Both the position numbers and the translations under genes were made by a program. The notes under the pieces were generated by a model. It saw nothing but the letters and a program-made list of their open reading frames with translations, ran no database searches and was not told the origin of the DNA. A stretch of DNA of 64,000 bases, taken from NCBI GenBank assembly GCA_016271365.2, contig CM057449.1:1568620501-1568684500 (forward strand). Direction: 5' to 3'. This document shows, one piece after another, positions 10,046 to 21,490 of this stretch (positions are counted from its first letter, which is position 1; each line of letters opens with the position of its first letter). This DNA is from Neoceratodus forsteri. Its lineage: Eukaryota; Chordata; Ceratodontiformes; Ceratodontidae.

Positions 10046-11519
10046 ATGTGTACATTATAGAAAATAGACAGTATGTTGCTTTCTCCTACTTGAGTAATGC
10101 ATCCCAAGTAATTTGTATAGTGCAACCGAGGCATAGCCACAACATTCTCAGATCTTTGACCAGTAAATCAAGGAAAGCTAGCCTGTGTGTGTACAACATG
10201 ACAGAAGTTCAGTGCTAAATCCAGTAAAAGAGAAGATCCTATGAATTACTGATATTTTGGATAGTGGTGTGACTGTGTGAGATGGGTGTTGGTGTGTGGG
10301 GTTGGTCAAAATAAGGGGACTCCTGAAAATAGGGAGACCTGGAAGGAAATACTGCATGTGTTAGGAATGACGCATGTTAATCTCACTGTCTCCTGAACCT
10401 GCCAGCAGTGACTGCTGAGAAGATGGGACACCATGCAATCAGACTGGGGCTTCATTTAATTATGTAAGCAGGATGTATTTGATTCCTAATAGTGAAAAAT
10501 GTAGGTGACTGAATTTTGCAGGCATGGAAGTCAAACAGTGGTGTGATATTTTTCTGAATGAATGGGGGGAGAGGGCATGGCATTATCTGGAATGTGTATA
10601 TTACAAAATTGTCTCTGACAACATTATATTGGCTTCCAAAGTTGTAACCTGGGAAGTATTTTGACTTCCCCAAAACTGGAATGACGTTCACATTTTGAAC
10701 ACTAAAGTTTCTGACATCAGTCATCCAAAATTAACTGAACCTCAGAGACCATAATAAACAGCAATCTTATTTAAGAAATAAAGTGGGTGGCATGTGTGTG
10801 TGGTGGGGGAGTCCCATCATTAACTGGTGCAGGATTCGTCCACAAGTTTAATTTCATCTTTTTTTAATACCCTACCAAGCATCATAATGCACAAATCACC
10901 CTTTTGGTGTCCCTTAACAGTAGCAGACTGGATCCCCTCCCCTCTGTTTTCATTGCCTGCTGGTCTAGTGCTCTGCTGCTGTGTCTCTTTTTTTTTTTTT
11001 TCTTGTCTTCATATCAGAATGGCAGCCCATATGATAATAATCCTTTGCATAAGCTGCCTTGCTTGTCCACTTCTTGCAATTGGGGTATGGTGCATAACTT
11101 GCAGGCAGTGGGCTGGCAAAAAATCCTGGGGTGTTGGTGTTGGTGGAAGAAAAGGGTAATTAACAAAGGGGCAAGTGTGATCTGGGGGATCTGTTTTATA
11201 GAATATGAGAGAAATGGGGAGTGAGAAGCAATTCACTTTACAAATGAAGCCGAGAATGCAGTTTCATAAACAGTTTAATTTTTAAAACATTCTTGCAGGA
11301 AACAGTAACATCCTCATCACAGAACGTTTCATTGTGGTTGACTTTAATGTACCTTACTTAGCTCCAAAATGCAGGAAAATGCACCATTTACAGTGATGTT
11401 TTAAAACATTTCCTGGGGGAGCATACCCTGACTCCACTAGCTTTGTGAAGATTTTTGCACCCCCTTTTCATTTACTCTGCACACACCTCTGAATATGGGC
11501 CATTGGGACCCCCTATGTT
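10046..11519. other. No recognisable gene
   Basis: About 1.5 kb with no supported coding region. Several open frames of 75-110 codons occur but look like composition effects. A T-run lies at 10990-11001. Confidence 0.45.
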
Positions 11520-13764
11520 TTTATCACAGTTCGAGCATTAAGTGTAAATGGTATATCCTCAGGCAAAGAAATAGAATTTAACTACAACAATAAGGCTCAC
11601 AGTATCTACTCCAGGTATACTATTTAACATAATTCCACATTCTATACCAGGGTATGGATGCCTTCTCTACCATCAGTCTCTACTTCACAACATTTGCGGA
11701 ATCACAAAGAGATAACTTTATAAATTTAATTAAAGGGAACAGGGACCTGGAAACTCTTGCCACCAATATAGCCACAACCTCACTACAAAAAAATAGAAAA
11801 TTTAAGGTTTAATGACACAAGGCTAGAGTGCAATGGGATCACCCTTGCACAATATCCAAAACATAATAAAATCCTAAGAGGATTAAGGACATTAGTACAT
11901 CACCACATAGGTATTAAATCAGATGATCTGAATTGCAATTGGAATGGCATACATAATAAAGCTAGTTATAATTTATGTGCACCTTAATAGAGACCATTCT
12001 TACAGTGAGAAGCAAGCTGGCAGCAGATATACAAACAGGACAGGAAGAATTAAAGAAAGTTATAGATCTAGCAGAGTTCTATAAAAATCTGGAAAGCATA
12101 AAAGCGAAATTAGCAGAGTACAAAAAATATTTAAGACAACGTAAACTTAAAAAATATCAAAGGGATGCAACAGATTACCATAAGAATAGAGTTTACACTT
12201 TAAAAAGTTAAATCTATTCCCTCCCAATAAAGAAGTGGTTCAGTGAGTAGCAATAATTGTTATAGCAGGCAACCATACAGATGACAAAATAAGCAACAGC
12301 CTTTTTTACCACAGAGAGATCAAATGAACAGGACATAGGAGGAGGCAGAGGAAGGAACTTCCCACAATACAAGATATCAAACCAGGTCCAAGAGGCCTAC
12401 AGAGGAAGATCGAACAAGGAACAGGAAGGGGAGGACCAGGAGGGGCAACAGGGGGAGGCAGAGGTGACATTTAAGTGGCGAGGCCAAAAACACATAGGGA
12501 GCCAGAGTAATCCCCATATTTAATTTGACAAAAAGACTACCTACAAAGAATGAGATAAAGGTATTAAGTAGAGGCCTGTCATTATCCCCCAACACACATG
12601 GTAACACCTTTGAGTTGAAGGTACAACTACAGTGATTTTTTTTAGATCATTAAGATTAAAAGGCTAGTTCCAGGGAGTAGAAAATACAGATATGTATAGA
12701 AAGGAGGACAGACATGCCTTAAAAATTAGGTCTAACTATAATTCATCAGTAAGTAGAAAAACCAGCAACTAAAACCTACATTAAAATAGTAGAGCTGGAA
12801 ATTAAAGACTTGGTTAAGGACATGCAAGTTGTAGACCTAGAAAGTCAAACATGACCAAAGAAGAAAACGAAGCACAAAACAACTAGCAAACAGATAAAAA
12901 TATAGTAGTTAAGCAAACAGGCCAGGGGGTGAAATTGTGCTGATGGAATACTGTGATTATAAAAATATGTGTCTGAAACTCACAAAGATCTAAATAATTC
13001 TATACAGCTTGCAGGTGACCTGATTGAGGCCATTGCTGATGAAATGACCACCAATGATTGGTTAAAAGACTGGGAAGGAGTACTTAAAAAACATATCAAA
13101 GAATATCAGTATTTTACTCAGTCCCACAGATACATAAAACCCAGGAGAAAACCTGGGGAGACCAGTAGTTTTGGGAATTGAATTGATATTTGAACTGATT
13201 TCAGCTTTCATAAACATGCACCTTCACCAGCTGGTGGAAGGGATGGTAACATGTAAAGGATACAACACATCTGATTGAGATTCTTACAAATTTCAACAGA
13301 GATCCAGCTGATGGCTTAGAAGGACACCTGCTGACTACCATGGATATTGTTGATTTTTACAAATCTATCCCTCATGAAGAGGGACTTATGGCAATGGGTA
13401 TGATGCAAAAAAATAGACCAGCAGGGTCCCACCCACAGGGAGTAGTGCTGCAGGAGCTGGCATTATTGCCACTGTAGAGAAATTACTTCAGATTTGAATC
13501 CAAATATTATCACTAGGCTAGATGTATGGCTATAGGGTCAAAAATGGCCCCAGCATATGTCAACCCATTTGTTAATGACTTTGCAATTACATACTGTACA
13601 TCTTGGATCCAAACAGAAACCCATACTATGAAAAAATAACTATCCATAAACATTTTATAGATGATATAGTCACATTATGGAAGGGCAAGGTAGCAGACCT
13701 GAAGGGATTCGTAGCTATATCAACAGCTGTTCAAATGATTTAAAATTCATTGGAGAAGGAATCC
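11520..13764 (+). pseudogene. Penelope-like element, N-terminal and RT region (PLE-B, first part)
   Basis: The plus strand holds a long, heavily frameshifted Penelope ORF. Bases 11975-12211 encode a Lys/Glu-rich coiled-coil ending RDATDYHKNRVYTLKS, which resembles the region upstream of RT in vertebrate Penelope proteins. A Gly/Arg-rich linker follows (about 12330-12480). Then a stretch resembling SRGLSFIP and FFRSLRLK lies at 12560-12670, and 12969-13181 is open. At 13320-13390 TMDIVDFYKSIPHEEGL is the RT segment with the first catalytic Asp region. MAIGSKMAPAY (about 13530) and FIDDIVTLWKG (about 13650-13690) follow, the latter holding the catalytic DD pair. At about 13765 the frame is cut by CR1-1 and resumes after 14739. 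Confidence 0.85.
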
Positions 13765-14738
13765 AGGGCAAGTTGTGTCTATTTACGGATGACACAAAAC
13801 TACGTGGGAGGGTGGATTGCAAGGAAGGAATAGTGAATATGCAAAAGGACCTGCTAAGACAAGAGGGGTGGTCAGTGCTCTGGCAGTTAAGATTCAACCC
13901 AATAAAGTGCAAGACAATGCACCTGGGGAAAACAAACCCAGTGACGGGGTACTGGATGGAAGGGAAGAGACTTAGGACGAGGAACAGGATCTAGGATTTA
14001 CCATAAGCAACTCTCTTAAACAAACTAGTCAGTGCAAACAAGGCCTATAGTATGGCAAACAGGATGCTGGGATGCATTGGAAGGGGGACTGATAGTAGGA
14101 GAAAATACGTGATACTACCCCTCTACGGAGCCCTGGAGATACCTCACCTGGAGTACTGTGCCCAGTTTTGGAGTCCTTACTTCAGAAAAGACAAAGACAG
14201 GTTAGAGACAGTACAATGCAGAATGACAAAAATGATTCAGGAACAGCAAGGTACATCCTACGAGGAGAGCCTCGGGGCACTAAATTTGTACTCATTGGAA
14301 ATCAGAAGAGAGAGAGGGTCGATATGATTGAGATCTTCAAATTCCTAAAAAGAATTAATAAAGTGAACTGTGGAGAATTATTTAGCCTGTGTACAAACTC
14401 AAGGTCATGGGGTCATGAGTGGAAGCTGGCAGATGGGAGGTTCAGGAGAGACGTGAGGAAGCACTTGTTTTTTCAGAAAGGGTGGTGGAGCCTTGTACTA
14501 GTCTGCCAGCTGAGGTGGTGGGAGCAAATGCAGTGAGGGGGTTTAAACAGGCCTGGGATAGAATGAAGGGAATAGTGGTTGCCCAGGCTGACACGACCAG
14601 GGGAGATTATTAGGGTAAAGTCCAGGAAGGTTAGTACCCTTGGGAGACATTAGGTTCCAAGAATGAGCCAAGAGTTTTAGGGAACCTGGGCAGACTGGAT
14701 GGACCATGGGTCTTATTCTGACATCATTGTCTATGTGC
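13765..14738 (+). mobile_element. 5'-truncated CR1 LINE (CR1-1) inserted in PLE-B
   Basis: From about 13765 the frame switches from Penelope to CR1 RT: CLFTDDTKLRGRV (FTDD in place of FADD), KCKTMHLGKTNPV, then LYGALEIPHLEYCAQFWSPY and AGRWEVQERREEALVF-like C-terminal motifs across two or three frames to about 14613. The noncoding end reads GGGCAGACTGGATGGACC and stops near TCTATG (about 14732), a normal CR1 3' terminus. Penelope coding resumes immediately after. The insertion is therefore younger than PLE-B. The copy lacks the endonuclease and most of RT. Confidence 0.9.
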
Positions 14739-14900
14739 CTGTGTTTCACCCTGGAGTACAGTGATAAAGGAATCCCATACTTTGACTTGAATATATACGT
14801 AAGAGAGGGCAAAATCAAGACAGGCTTATACAGAAAGCCATTACTGATAGGACCACATTATTGCACCACAGTAGCTTCCATGAAAACAGACTCATAGAAA
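14739..14900 (+). pseudogene. Penelope-like element resumed (PLE-B, second part)
   Basis: Directly downstream of the CR1 3' end the plus strand reads FTLEYSDKGIPYFDLNIYVREGK and then GLYRKP, the Penelope RT thumb-proximal segment. It is collinear with the reading lost at 13764 and homologous to the start of PLE-A (minus strand near 7216). Stops appear by 14897 and similarity fades. No GIY-YIG domain is visible downstream, so this copy is truncated or too decayed to follow. Confidence 0.82.
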
Positions 14901-14916
14901 GTGTTCCTTACTCTCA

Positions 14917-15200
14917 ACTTTGTGGGAGTGGCGTTGACTGCCCCCATGCATAACCACCATCCTGTTCTTCCACATTACAGAGGAGCATTAGCTATCTGAG
15001 AGCAGCATTTTGAAAATAAGAATGGCCTCAAAAAGTGGGACATACTAACAGGGTATCAGTGGTGCAGAAGGAGAGCAGTATACTTTTATGGAAGCTGTGG
15101 GGTGGGGCTTCACAACCAAACAGGGGCTAGTGAAAAACTTTGTGGGAGTGGAGTTGACTGCCCCCATGCGTATCCACTGTCCTGTTCCTCCCTCCATTGA
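14917..15200. repeat. Pair of about 65-bp direct repeats
   Basis: CTTTGTGGGAGTGG(C/A)GTTGACTGCCCCCATGC is present at about 14920 and again at about 15138, with the following CCTGTTC(T/C)TCC also shared. The spacing is about 217 bp. It may be a tandem duplication or two copies of a short repeat. Confidence 0.7.
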
Positions 15201-15739
15201 GGTAGACCTTTAAGTAAGCTAGCACACCCTTAAAAATAATATAAAAAAACTGCTAAGGCAGGAACACACACAAGCACTCCCTGCACAGCTTGGGGGGGGG
15301 GGTGAAAACAAGGAAGGCAGAGGATAGGAGAAAGAAACAACAGCTTTTTCCCTGCAAGTGGCCAACTCACAGGTACAGTAGAAAAATAAAAGAATAGAAG
15401 GGGAAAGAGATGTTTTTGCTCAACAGACTTTGGGTAGAAAGATACATGTAACACATTCTTGCATTTACTTTAGGGCTTTCATATTCGGTACCATGGAGGT
15501 GGCCTTGGCATTGCATTATTTCTCATAACTAACTGTATCACCAACCCACTCTCCAACACATATATGCAAGTACCCGTGTACAGCAGCTATTAGAATGAAG
15601 ATATTGTACTGCTTTTTTTTTGTATAGATAACAACAATCTGTTGTCCTTGAAGCACCAAATGTATGCTACTGGCATGGGGTAAGAAAATAAACACCCTGC
15701 CCTGAATGAGATATTGCATCTCAGTGGGCATGTCTGTGC

Positions 15740-15842
15740 ATGTGCACTGGAGTTTGTGCATGTCTGTATGTCTTTGTACGTACCGTATGTATGTAAACAT
15801 GTATGTGTAATGGCATTTGAGAGAGATGTTTGTGTAATTGCT

Positions 15843-15875
<33 letters not shown>

Positions 15876-16147
15876 ATAGTATGTGTGTATAGAAATGTGC
15901 AAGCATATGTGTGTATTTGTAAGGGGATATGTGATTGTAATGAGGTGTGCAAGTGTCTGTGTGTACTGTACGTGTTTAATCGTGAGTGTGGAAAAGTGTA
16001 TAGTAGGGCATGTAAGCATCTGTGCAGTGGGGCTTGAAAGCATCTGTAGTATGTGTGTGGGGTATGCACATGTGAGTAATGGGTTGATGGTAGTCTGTGT
16101 GCACACAAACATTTGCCAGTGAGTGTGTGTGCACATGTGTGTGTGCA

Positions 16148-16183
<36 letters not shown>

Positions 16184-16186
16184 CTC
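15740..16186. repeat. TG/CA microsatellite region
   Basis: Uninterrupted (TG)n runs at about 15844-15871 and 16150-16181 sit within 450 bases of degenerate TG/TATG sequence. Such tracts can adopt Z-DNA and are hypervariable. The long His/Thr-rich frames on the minus strand here (up to 210 codons) are translations of the microsatellite, not proteins. Confidence 0.9.
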
Positions 16187-16554
16187 AATAGGCAACAATG
16201 ATAGCTTCTTGGTTATGCAGATTTATTCAGTTGTATTTTTTTTCTCTTATTGTGATTATGTGTAGGATTATAACAGCACAGTAATACAAGGACATTAAAA
16301 TCCAAGGCACACATCAATTCTGTATCCCTTATCAGGTTAACGCACTAGCAGCAGTGTTGGCTCTGACTAAAGTTTGTATACCATTAAAAGGGTGACTGAG
16401 AATTGAGAAACTCAGATTTGAGTGACTCAGTCTCAGCACCTGTAAGGAGAGCAATCCTGAAAGGGTAGCAACTGGGAAGTACAGGGCGAATAGAAGTGCG
16501 ACAGGATACCGGAAGGTATACAGATAGTATGTGAGTTGTTGCAAAGGGGGAAGC

Positions 16555-16790
16555 AACTTAGTGGCACGGTGGTTATGGAGGCTGGCTCTGGTAGGAAGGG
16601 TGCTGGGGAGGAGCACAATATTTTGTGCTTTTCTGTGCTGACGTTTTTTTCTTCTTGGTTCTCGGCACGCACCTCCCGCCCGGAGTTTGTTATTTTAATA
16701 AGAGGGTGCGGGGGCGCAAAATCCCCCACGAGTGGGATGTGGGGGGTGAAGGCCCCCACATAAACAGTTGAGGGTAGTTTCCTCACTGCA
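16555..16790 (+). mobile_element. tRNA-derived SINE (copy 2)
   Basis: It begins with a tRNA-like GTGGCACGGTGGTTATGGAG (A-box-like), then a T-rich part, then a G/C tail with CCCCCACGAGTGGG and GGGGGGTGAAGGCCCCC. The tail aligns by eye with the reverse complement of 52075-52130, and the general layout matches 818-1003. The B-box is poorly preserved. Ends are approximate. Confidence 0.5.
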
Positions 16791-17008
16791 AATGTACATC
16801 GCTGTTGTTATTTTTGGTGATGTACATTCACCAAGGGTGATCGCCTTTATCACATAGAACCGATTAAGACCAACCAGTGACACTCAGAGGTTAAACAGCA
16901 TATGGTACTTAATAAAAATGCACTGTTAGCTTCAGTTTTAAACAAACTCACTTGCAACTGTACTTCAAGTGTATGTTTAATTTTATTACATGCTAATAGC
17001 TGGAAGTC

Positions 17009-17111
17009 GTATCATACAAAAAGAAGTAATTGTTTATGAGAACTGTTAAAAACTTCCCACCGCTACCAGCAACCACTGCTAAGACCCTTTGCTTTTCTTT
17101 TTGTATGATAC
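17009..17111. mobile_element. Small foldback MITE with 17-bp TIRs
   Basis: GTATCATACAAAAAGAA at 17009 is mirrored by TTCTTTTTGTATGATAC ending at 17111. The interior is unrelated and noncoding. The total length is about 103 bp. No convincing target duplication is visible. Confidence 0.7.
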
Positions 17112-17129
17112 CAGGATATTGTATTTGCA

Positions 17130-17553
17130 CTACAGCACTTGAGCACTTTTATATGAATTGCAACTTTTGTACATGAGTAGCCCAGCCAGGCGAATGGACT
17201 TCAAGTTATCAGCATGCAATAAAATTGAACGTAGCCTGTCTTCCACAGTTATGGTCAGCCCTGAGGGTCCACGTGGGGGCCAATTGGACACATGGTACAG
17301 TCTCTTTGGGAGGGCCACTAGCCATACTCATGCCAAAATTCTTTCTGCAGTCCTGGCAGTGGGGAACAGCTATTAGATCTTGCCCAACTTTTAAACGTAC
17401 TGCACATACACTGTCTGGATATCTAGGGAATGCTATGTCGAGTAGAGCTCCTAGACTACCATACTCCTCTTTAAATTTTCTGAATTCCTGTTCTTTCTGT
17501 GCCACCCATGTTTTAACATGCATAGGATAGGGTTTGCCTCCAGACACAATGTT
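17130..17553 (-). pseudogene. Unidentified protein fragment, frameshifted
   Basis: On the minus strand a frame opens just after a splice-acceptor-like TATTTTGCAG (17563-17554) and runs SGGKPYPMHVKTWVAQ, KFKEEYGSLGALLDIAF, VRLKVGQDLIAVPHC, CRKNFGMSMA. It is balanced in composition and looks like a real globular protein. After SMA the better continuation is in another frame, LPKRLYHVSNWPPRG and TVEDRLRSILL, to about 17130, suggesting one frameshift near 17300. I do not recognise the family. It could be a fragment of an LTR-element or viral-type gene, or of a host exon. It overlaps no other identified repeat. Confidence 0.4.
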
Positions 17554-17764
17554 TAATTCTCTGCAAAATACCCAGAAAAATTGCTATTAGAAAGTGCACG
17601 AATTCTCACAGTCTGTTATTGCTTTAAAAGTCTTTTCTTTAGCCTGCCCACTTTACTGAGTGACCTGCATTTGCTTAGCTGCATCGCTGTTACATTTCTG
17701 TTGTTTGTCCATGCCCCAACATGGCTGCTGCAATTTCCTCTGTGCCACATACCACACACACTGT

Positions 17765-17860
17765 TTTCGTCTCTCTCTGTTTCTTTGCACAAACACTTTG
17801 TTTACTTGCTCAGAACTTGGTTACTTTCTCAAACACTTGGTTTCTGGCACAAACACTTGG
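17765..17860. repeat. Degenerate CTTGGTTTACTT minisatellite, left part
   Basis: Diverged units of roughly 20-25 bp built on CACTTGGTTTACTTTSTCAAA repeat here. They continue at 19599-19720, on the other side of the 1.74 kb foldback element, so the array was split by that insertion. Confidence 0.65.
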
Positions 17861-19598
17861 GCCTGGATATTCAAAGGCGTTGCTCATGGTGCAACACTGT
17901 TGCGCCATGCACAACCCACTGATGCACCTGGCACGATATTCAAAAGGGGATGTTGCACTGTGCAAATTCCAATGCACTGGGGTGCACCAGTAATGTATGT
18001 GGTGCAAGCGCAGGGGGGCGTGCCCATGCATACGTGGCACATCCCGATATTCAACCCGGAATGTGTGGCACATATGTAGGCACACACCCACCTTGCACCG
18101 CACAGGGGGTGCAAAGATGTGCCCGAAAAAGATAGGAACATGTTGGGGGACACCCACAGGCCAGCCGCCGTATTGCTGGGTGCAACACGGCAGCCACCTG
18201 CTATGGGTGGCCACCCGACCAGCCAAGTCACAGGCCAGGTGTTGGGCCCCCCCCACCTGATCGCGGCCTTTGTAAATATGGTAAATCCCTGGTGGTCCAC
18301 TGGACCCTACACCCTTACTCGATCGCGGGCATAGTTCAAATAATTTATCTCTGGTGGTCCAGTGGACCTGTTCCCCAGCCCAATCGCAGGCATAGTGTAC
18401 ATAAACCTATCCCTGGTGGTCCAGTGGACTGATCCCAGCCCGATCATGGGCATAGTTGAAATTAAATTCCCCTGGTGGTCCAGTGGACTGATCCCAGCCT
18501 GATCCCAGGCTTAGCTGAAATAAATCTCCCTGGTGGTCCAGCGGTACCCCCTCCCACCCGCCCTCTCAGACCCGCCACCCCGCTCCCCTGGTCAGCTTCG
18601 GGTGGCAGCGCTCACCTACAGCGCCGCCAGCCACCCACCACCTGACAGCGACAGTACGGCTGTACGCCCATTAGTTCACAGCGGGCTAATGGGCATGACC
18701 GCACCAGAACTGATGCGTCCCGATATGTGAATGGAATCCATTCACATATCGGGACTGTGAAGTATGGTATGGTTCGCATGCCCATTGGCCCACGCTGTGG
18801 ACCAATGGTCGTACAGTGTACTGTACACTGTCAGTCGGCGGGCAGCTGGGCAGCTTGCGGGTGGGGAGCTGCTGCCCACCGCTGACAGGGAAGGGAGTGG
18901 GGTGGTGGCTCTGAGTGGACGGGTGGAAAGGGGGGTACTGCTGGACCACCAGGGAGATTTTATTTCAACTAAGCCCACGATCGGGCTGGAATCAGTCCAC
19001 TGGACCACCAGGGATAATATTAATTATACTAAACCCACAATCGGGCTGGGGAGCAGGTCCACTGGACCACCAGGGATAATGTTATTTTTACAAAGCCCAC
19101 AGTCGGGCTGGATTCAGTCCACAGGACCACCAGGGATATTATGAAGATGTACAATGCCCGCGATCGGGTGTTGGGGCACTTTGCCACCGAGGGGCAGGGG
19201 GCCTCAGTCCCCGATGGCTGCAGCCTGGCAGGGCACCAGGCGCAAGTCATCGGGGATTGGTGCACACTGCATGCAAATGGGGCCATAATGACATGCAAAT
19301 GGCCCCATTTGCACCTTGCATGCATAATGGCCCATTTTCATACCCACCGCTGAATATCGCAGTTCTTGCATCTAGCGCATCCGCACTTGTGCTGGCGCAT
19401 TCCCCTGCTCCTCGGTTGCCACTTGCATTGGCACAGTGCCACTGCACCATGTGCAATGCGGGTGGCCACAGGCCATATTTAACGGTGCTGAGCCATGGCG
19501 CAGCACCATTGAATATCGCCCAGGTCACTCCCTGGCGCATCCCAGTTGCACTGCACCTAGGCTTGCGCCCCAGCCTGGTGCAGTCTGAATATCCCGGC
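17861..19598. mobile_element. 1.74 kb foldback element with 60-bp subrepeats
   Basis: The ends are inverted: GCCTGGATATTC at 17861, and the reverse complement of the right end (19598) reads GCCGGGATATTC. CTTGG flanks both sides (17856-17860 and 19599-19603), a likely 5-bp target duplication. A 3-bp TTG with slightly longer TIRs is an alternative reading. Symmetry runs through the whole element to a dyad at about 18729 formed by TCCCGATATGTGAATGGA and its complement. The left arm contains five units of about 60 bp with CTGGTGGTCCAGTGGAC (18289-18545). The right arm contains four inverted counterparts (18941-19135). No transposase is encoded; frames of 60-200 codons are artefacts of the symmetry. 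Confidence 0.9.
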
Positions 19599-19720
19599 CT
19601 TGGTTTACTTTATCAGCACTTGGTTACTCTGCACAAACACTTAACTACTTGTCCAGCATTTAGTTTACTTTGCACTGCACTTGGTTTTCTTTCTCAAACA
19701 CTGCCCAAAAACATTTTGCT
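19599..19720. repeat. Degenerate CTTGGTTTACTT minisatellite, right part
   Basis: This continues the array seen at 17765-17860, with CACTTGGTTACT, TTTAGTTTACTTTGCACT and CACTTGGTTTTCTTTCTCAAAC units. It is collinear with the left part once the foldback element is removed. Confidence 0.65.
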
Positions 19721-19924
19721 TTGCATTACAGTTCTGCAGGTACTTACTGAGGTTACTTGCTTCACTTCTATGGATGCATCCTGCAAAACAGTCAACGGCA
19801 CTTGTGCTTGCATTTTCGGCAGTCTGCCCGACAACCAGCACAGAAACACACAGCAGTAGCTACTGGAACGATTGCTTACTTTGTTCACACAGGAGAAGCC
19901 CGATTTTACTGTTTTCAGCACTTT

Positions 19925-21490
19925 TTAACTTGCATTTATTTATTTAGTTATTCGGAAAAAACTTTGAGCACAAGCCCTTTTACAAAGGTTCCATGTCATA
20001 GATTGCAAAACAAAGTACAGTAAGAGAAAGCAAAGGTACATTACAATGAACAATATAGCTTGGATTCAGAATTTACAGAATAACTCAAAACATAGGTGCA
20101 AGTTAAATAACAAGAAAAGTCACTTTATGAGGGTGAGGGGGGATAACCAGCCACAAAGTGCCTTGTCAGTAGTTCAGAGGGATGAGGATAGCTGGCAGAG
20201 AGGTGAAGAAGAGAGTTACGAGAGAGAGAGGTAAGTACTGCGGTAGAGGTGAGAGGGTGGGGTAATAAGGTATAGGGATAAATGGTGGGGTGAGGGGGAG
20301 GCTGAGCAGAGAGGACATGCTAGAGTAAAATGATGAGGTGTGAGGGGGCATGGTCAGGCAGCCAGCATTAGTAGTGACTGTTTGGAAAACTCATGGGACT
20401 ATGAGTTGAGGAGGGAGAGGGGGTAGCAGGTGCCAAAGGAGCATGATGTAAACTGATTGCTGGGGCAAGTCATGAGATGTGACAGTGGGAGGGGGTACCT
20501 GAGGCCTGCCTAGTGCTTGCTGGGGGACAGAGAGAGCAGGTTGGCTGGACTCAGGGGCAGGTGCACTTAGAGAGTGTTATTAGGTGCTGTTTGAGGTCAG
20601 TTTTGAATTGTGCCAGACAATTCGTGGCCAAGAGGTTCCCAGGAAGTTCATTCATCCATAGGGGGGCCCGGTAGGCAAATGCACATTGCCAAGTGAGGTG
20701 CAACAGAAGGGGATCACCAAGGCCCCTCTAGTCCTCCCTCTGGTGACCTGTAATGAGTTAGTCACCTTGATAAAATTGCCTACACAAGGTGGTGTGTTTT
20801 ACCCAACAGGGCCTTCTTCCCTAGGATGCAAGTCTGGAATTTGACCCTGTTTCTTAATAACAGCCAATTTGCACATTCATACAGAGCACAGGTGTGAGTG
20901 CCACACTCAGCATCCAGGGTGAGTCTGCAGGCTTTGTTGAGCGCAGTCTGAACCCTCTTGAGCACTGTATCCATTGCTGCCCCATAGACCACTAGTCAAT
21001 AGTCAATAGTAGATATAATTGAGCTGAGGACTGAGAGGTGGAGGGCCTGTGCCTGTACAGGACACCAATTTTGGTATTGACTGTCTTGACCAGAGAGTCA
21101 ATATGGTGAGCAAACATGAGGGTATCATCTATTATGACCCCCCCCCAGATACTTGAACAAGTGAACTTGTTGCAGCGGCTCACTGCATGAGTTGGAGATG
21201 ATGAGGGGGTAGTGCTTATTTTTGTTGTGGGGGCTGGACATAAGCAAGGCCTTGGTCTTCTTGTAGTTTAGTAGCAACTTATGACTACAGAACCAGTCCT
21301 CGAGTTTGGAGAAGGAGTTCTGCAGCTTGGATTGTAGGGCAGTCTGAGACATGCTGCTGCTCAGGAGCACAGCATCATCTGCATACAGTATGAGTTTGGT
21401 GTTGCAGGCTGTGGGAAGGTCTTTCCTCCTCTGGCTTGGGAAAAAATTATATCCACAGTACACAAACATTTCTTGACACAAATTCATTTG
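19925..21490 (-). mobile_element. 5'-truncated Rex1-like LINE
   Basis: On the minus strand bases 21487-21125 encode the RT active site in LILYADDAVLLSSS, followed by FCSHKLLLNYKKTKALLM and HLFKYLGG. Bases 21183-20992 and 20992-20780 continue with HHIDSLVKTVNTKIGVLY and ALNKACRLTLDAECGTH. The catalytic YADD is intact but stops and frameshifts separate the parts. Downstream lies a purine-rich plus strand (pyrimidine-rich in element sense) at 20180-20450, and an end near 19930 with CCAAAGG/CAAAGGTTCCATGTC and TTTATTTATTTA. The same 3' end recurs at 40790 and 59870, and the pyrimidine-rich UTR recurs in the LINE at 30.2-32.9 kb. CR1-superclade membership is firm; the Rex1 label is provisional. 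Confidence 0.82.

Noticed and set aside
15516..16198. Minus-strand frames of 202 and 210 codons rich in His and Thr
   Set aside because: They are translations of a CA/TG microsatellite region and its surroundings, with no independent coding signal.
18259..19145. CRISPR-like array of regularly spaced 17-bp repeats
   Set aside because: The spacers are themselves similar between units and the arrays are mirrored, so these are satellite-like subrepeats in a eukaryotic element.
17810..19859. Several frames of 100-200 codons on both strands
   Set aside because: They fall in the foldback element, where symmetry and subrepeats produce mirrored open frames.
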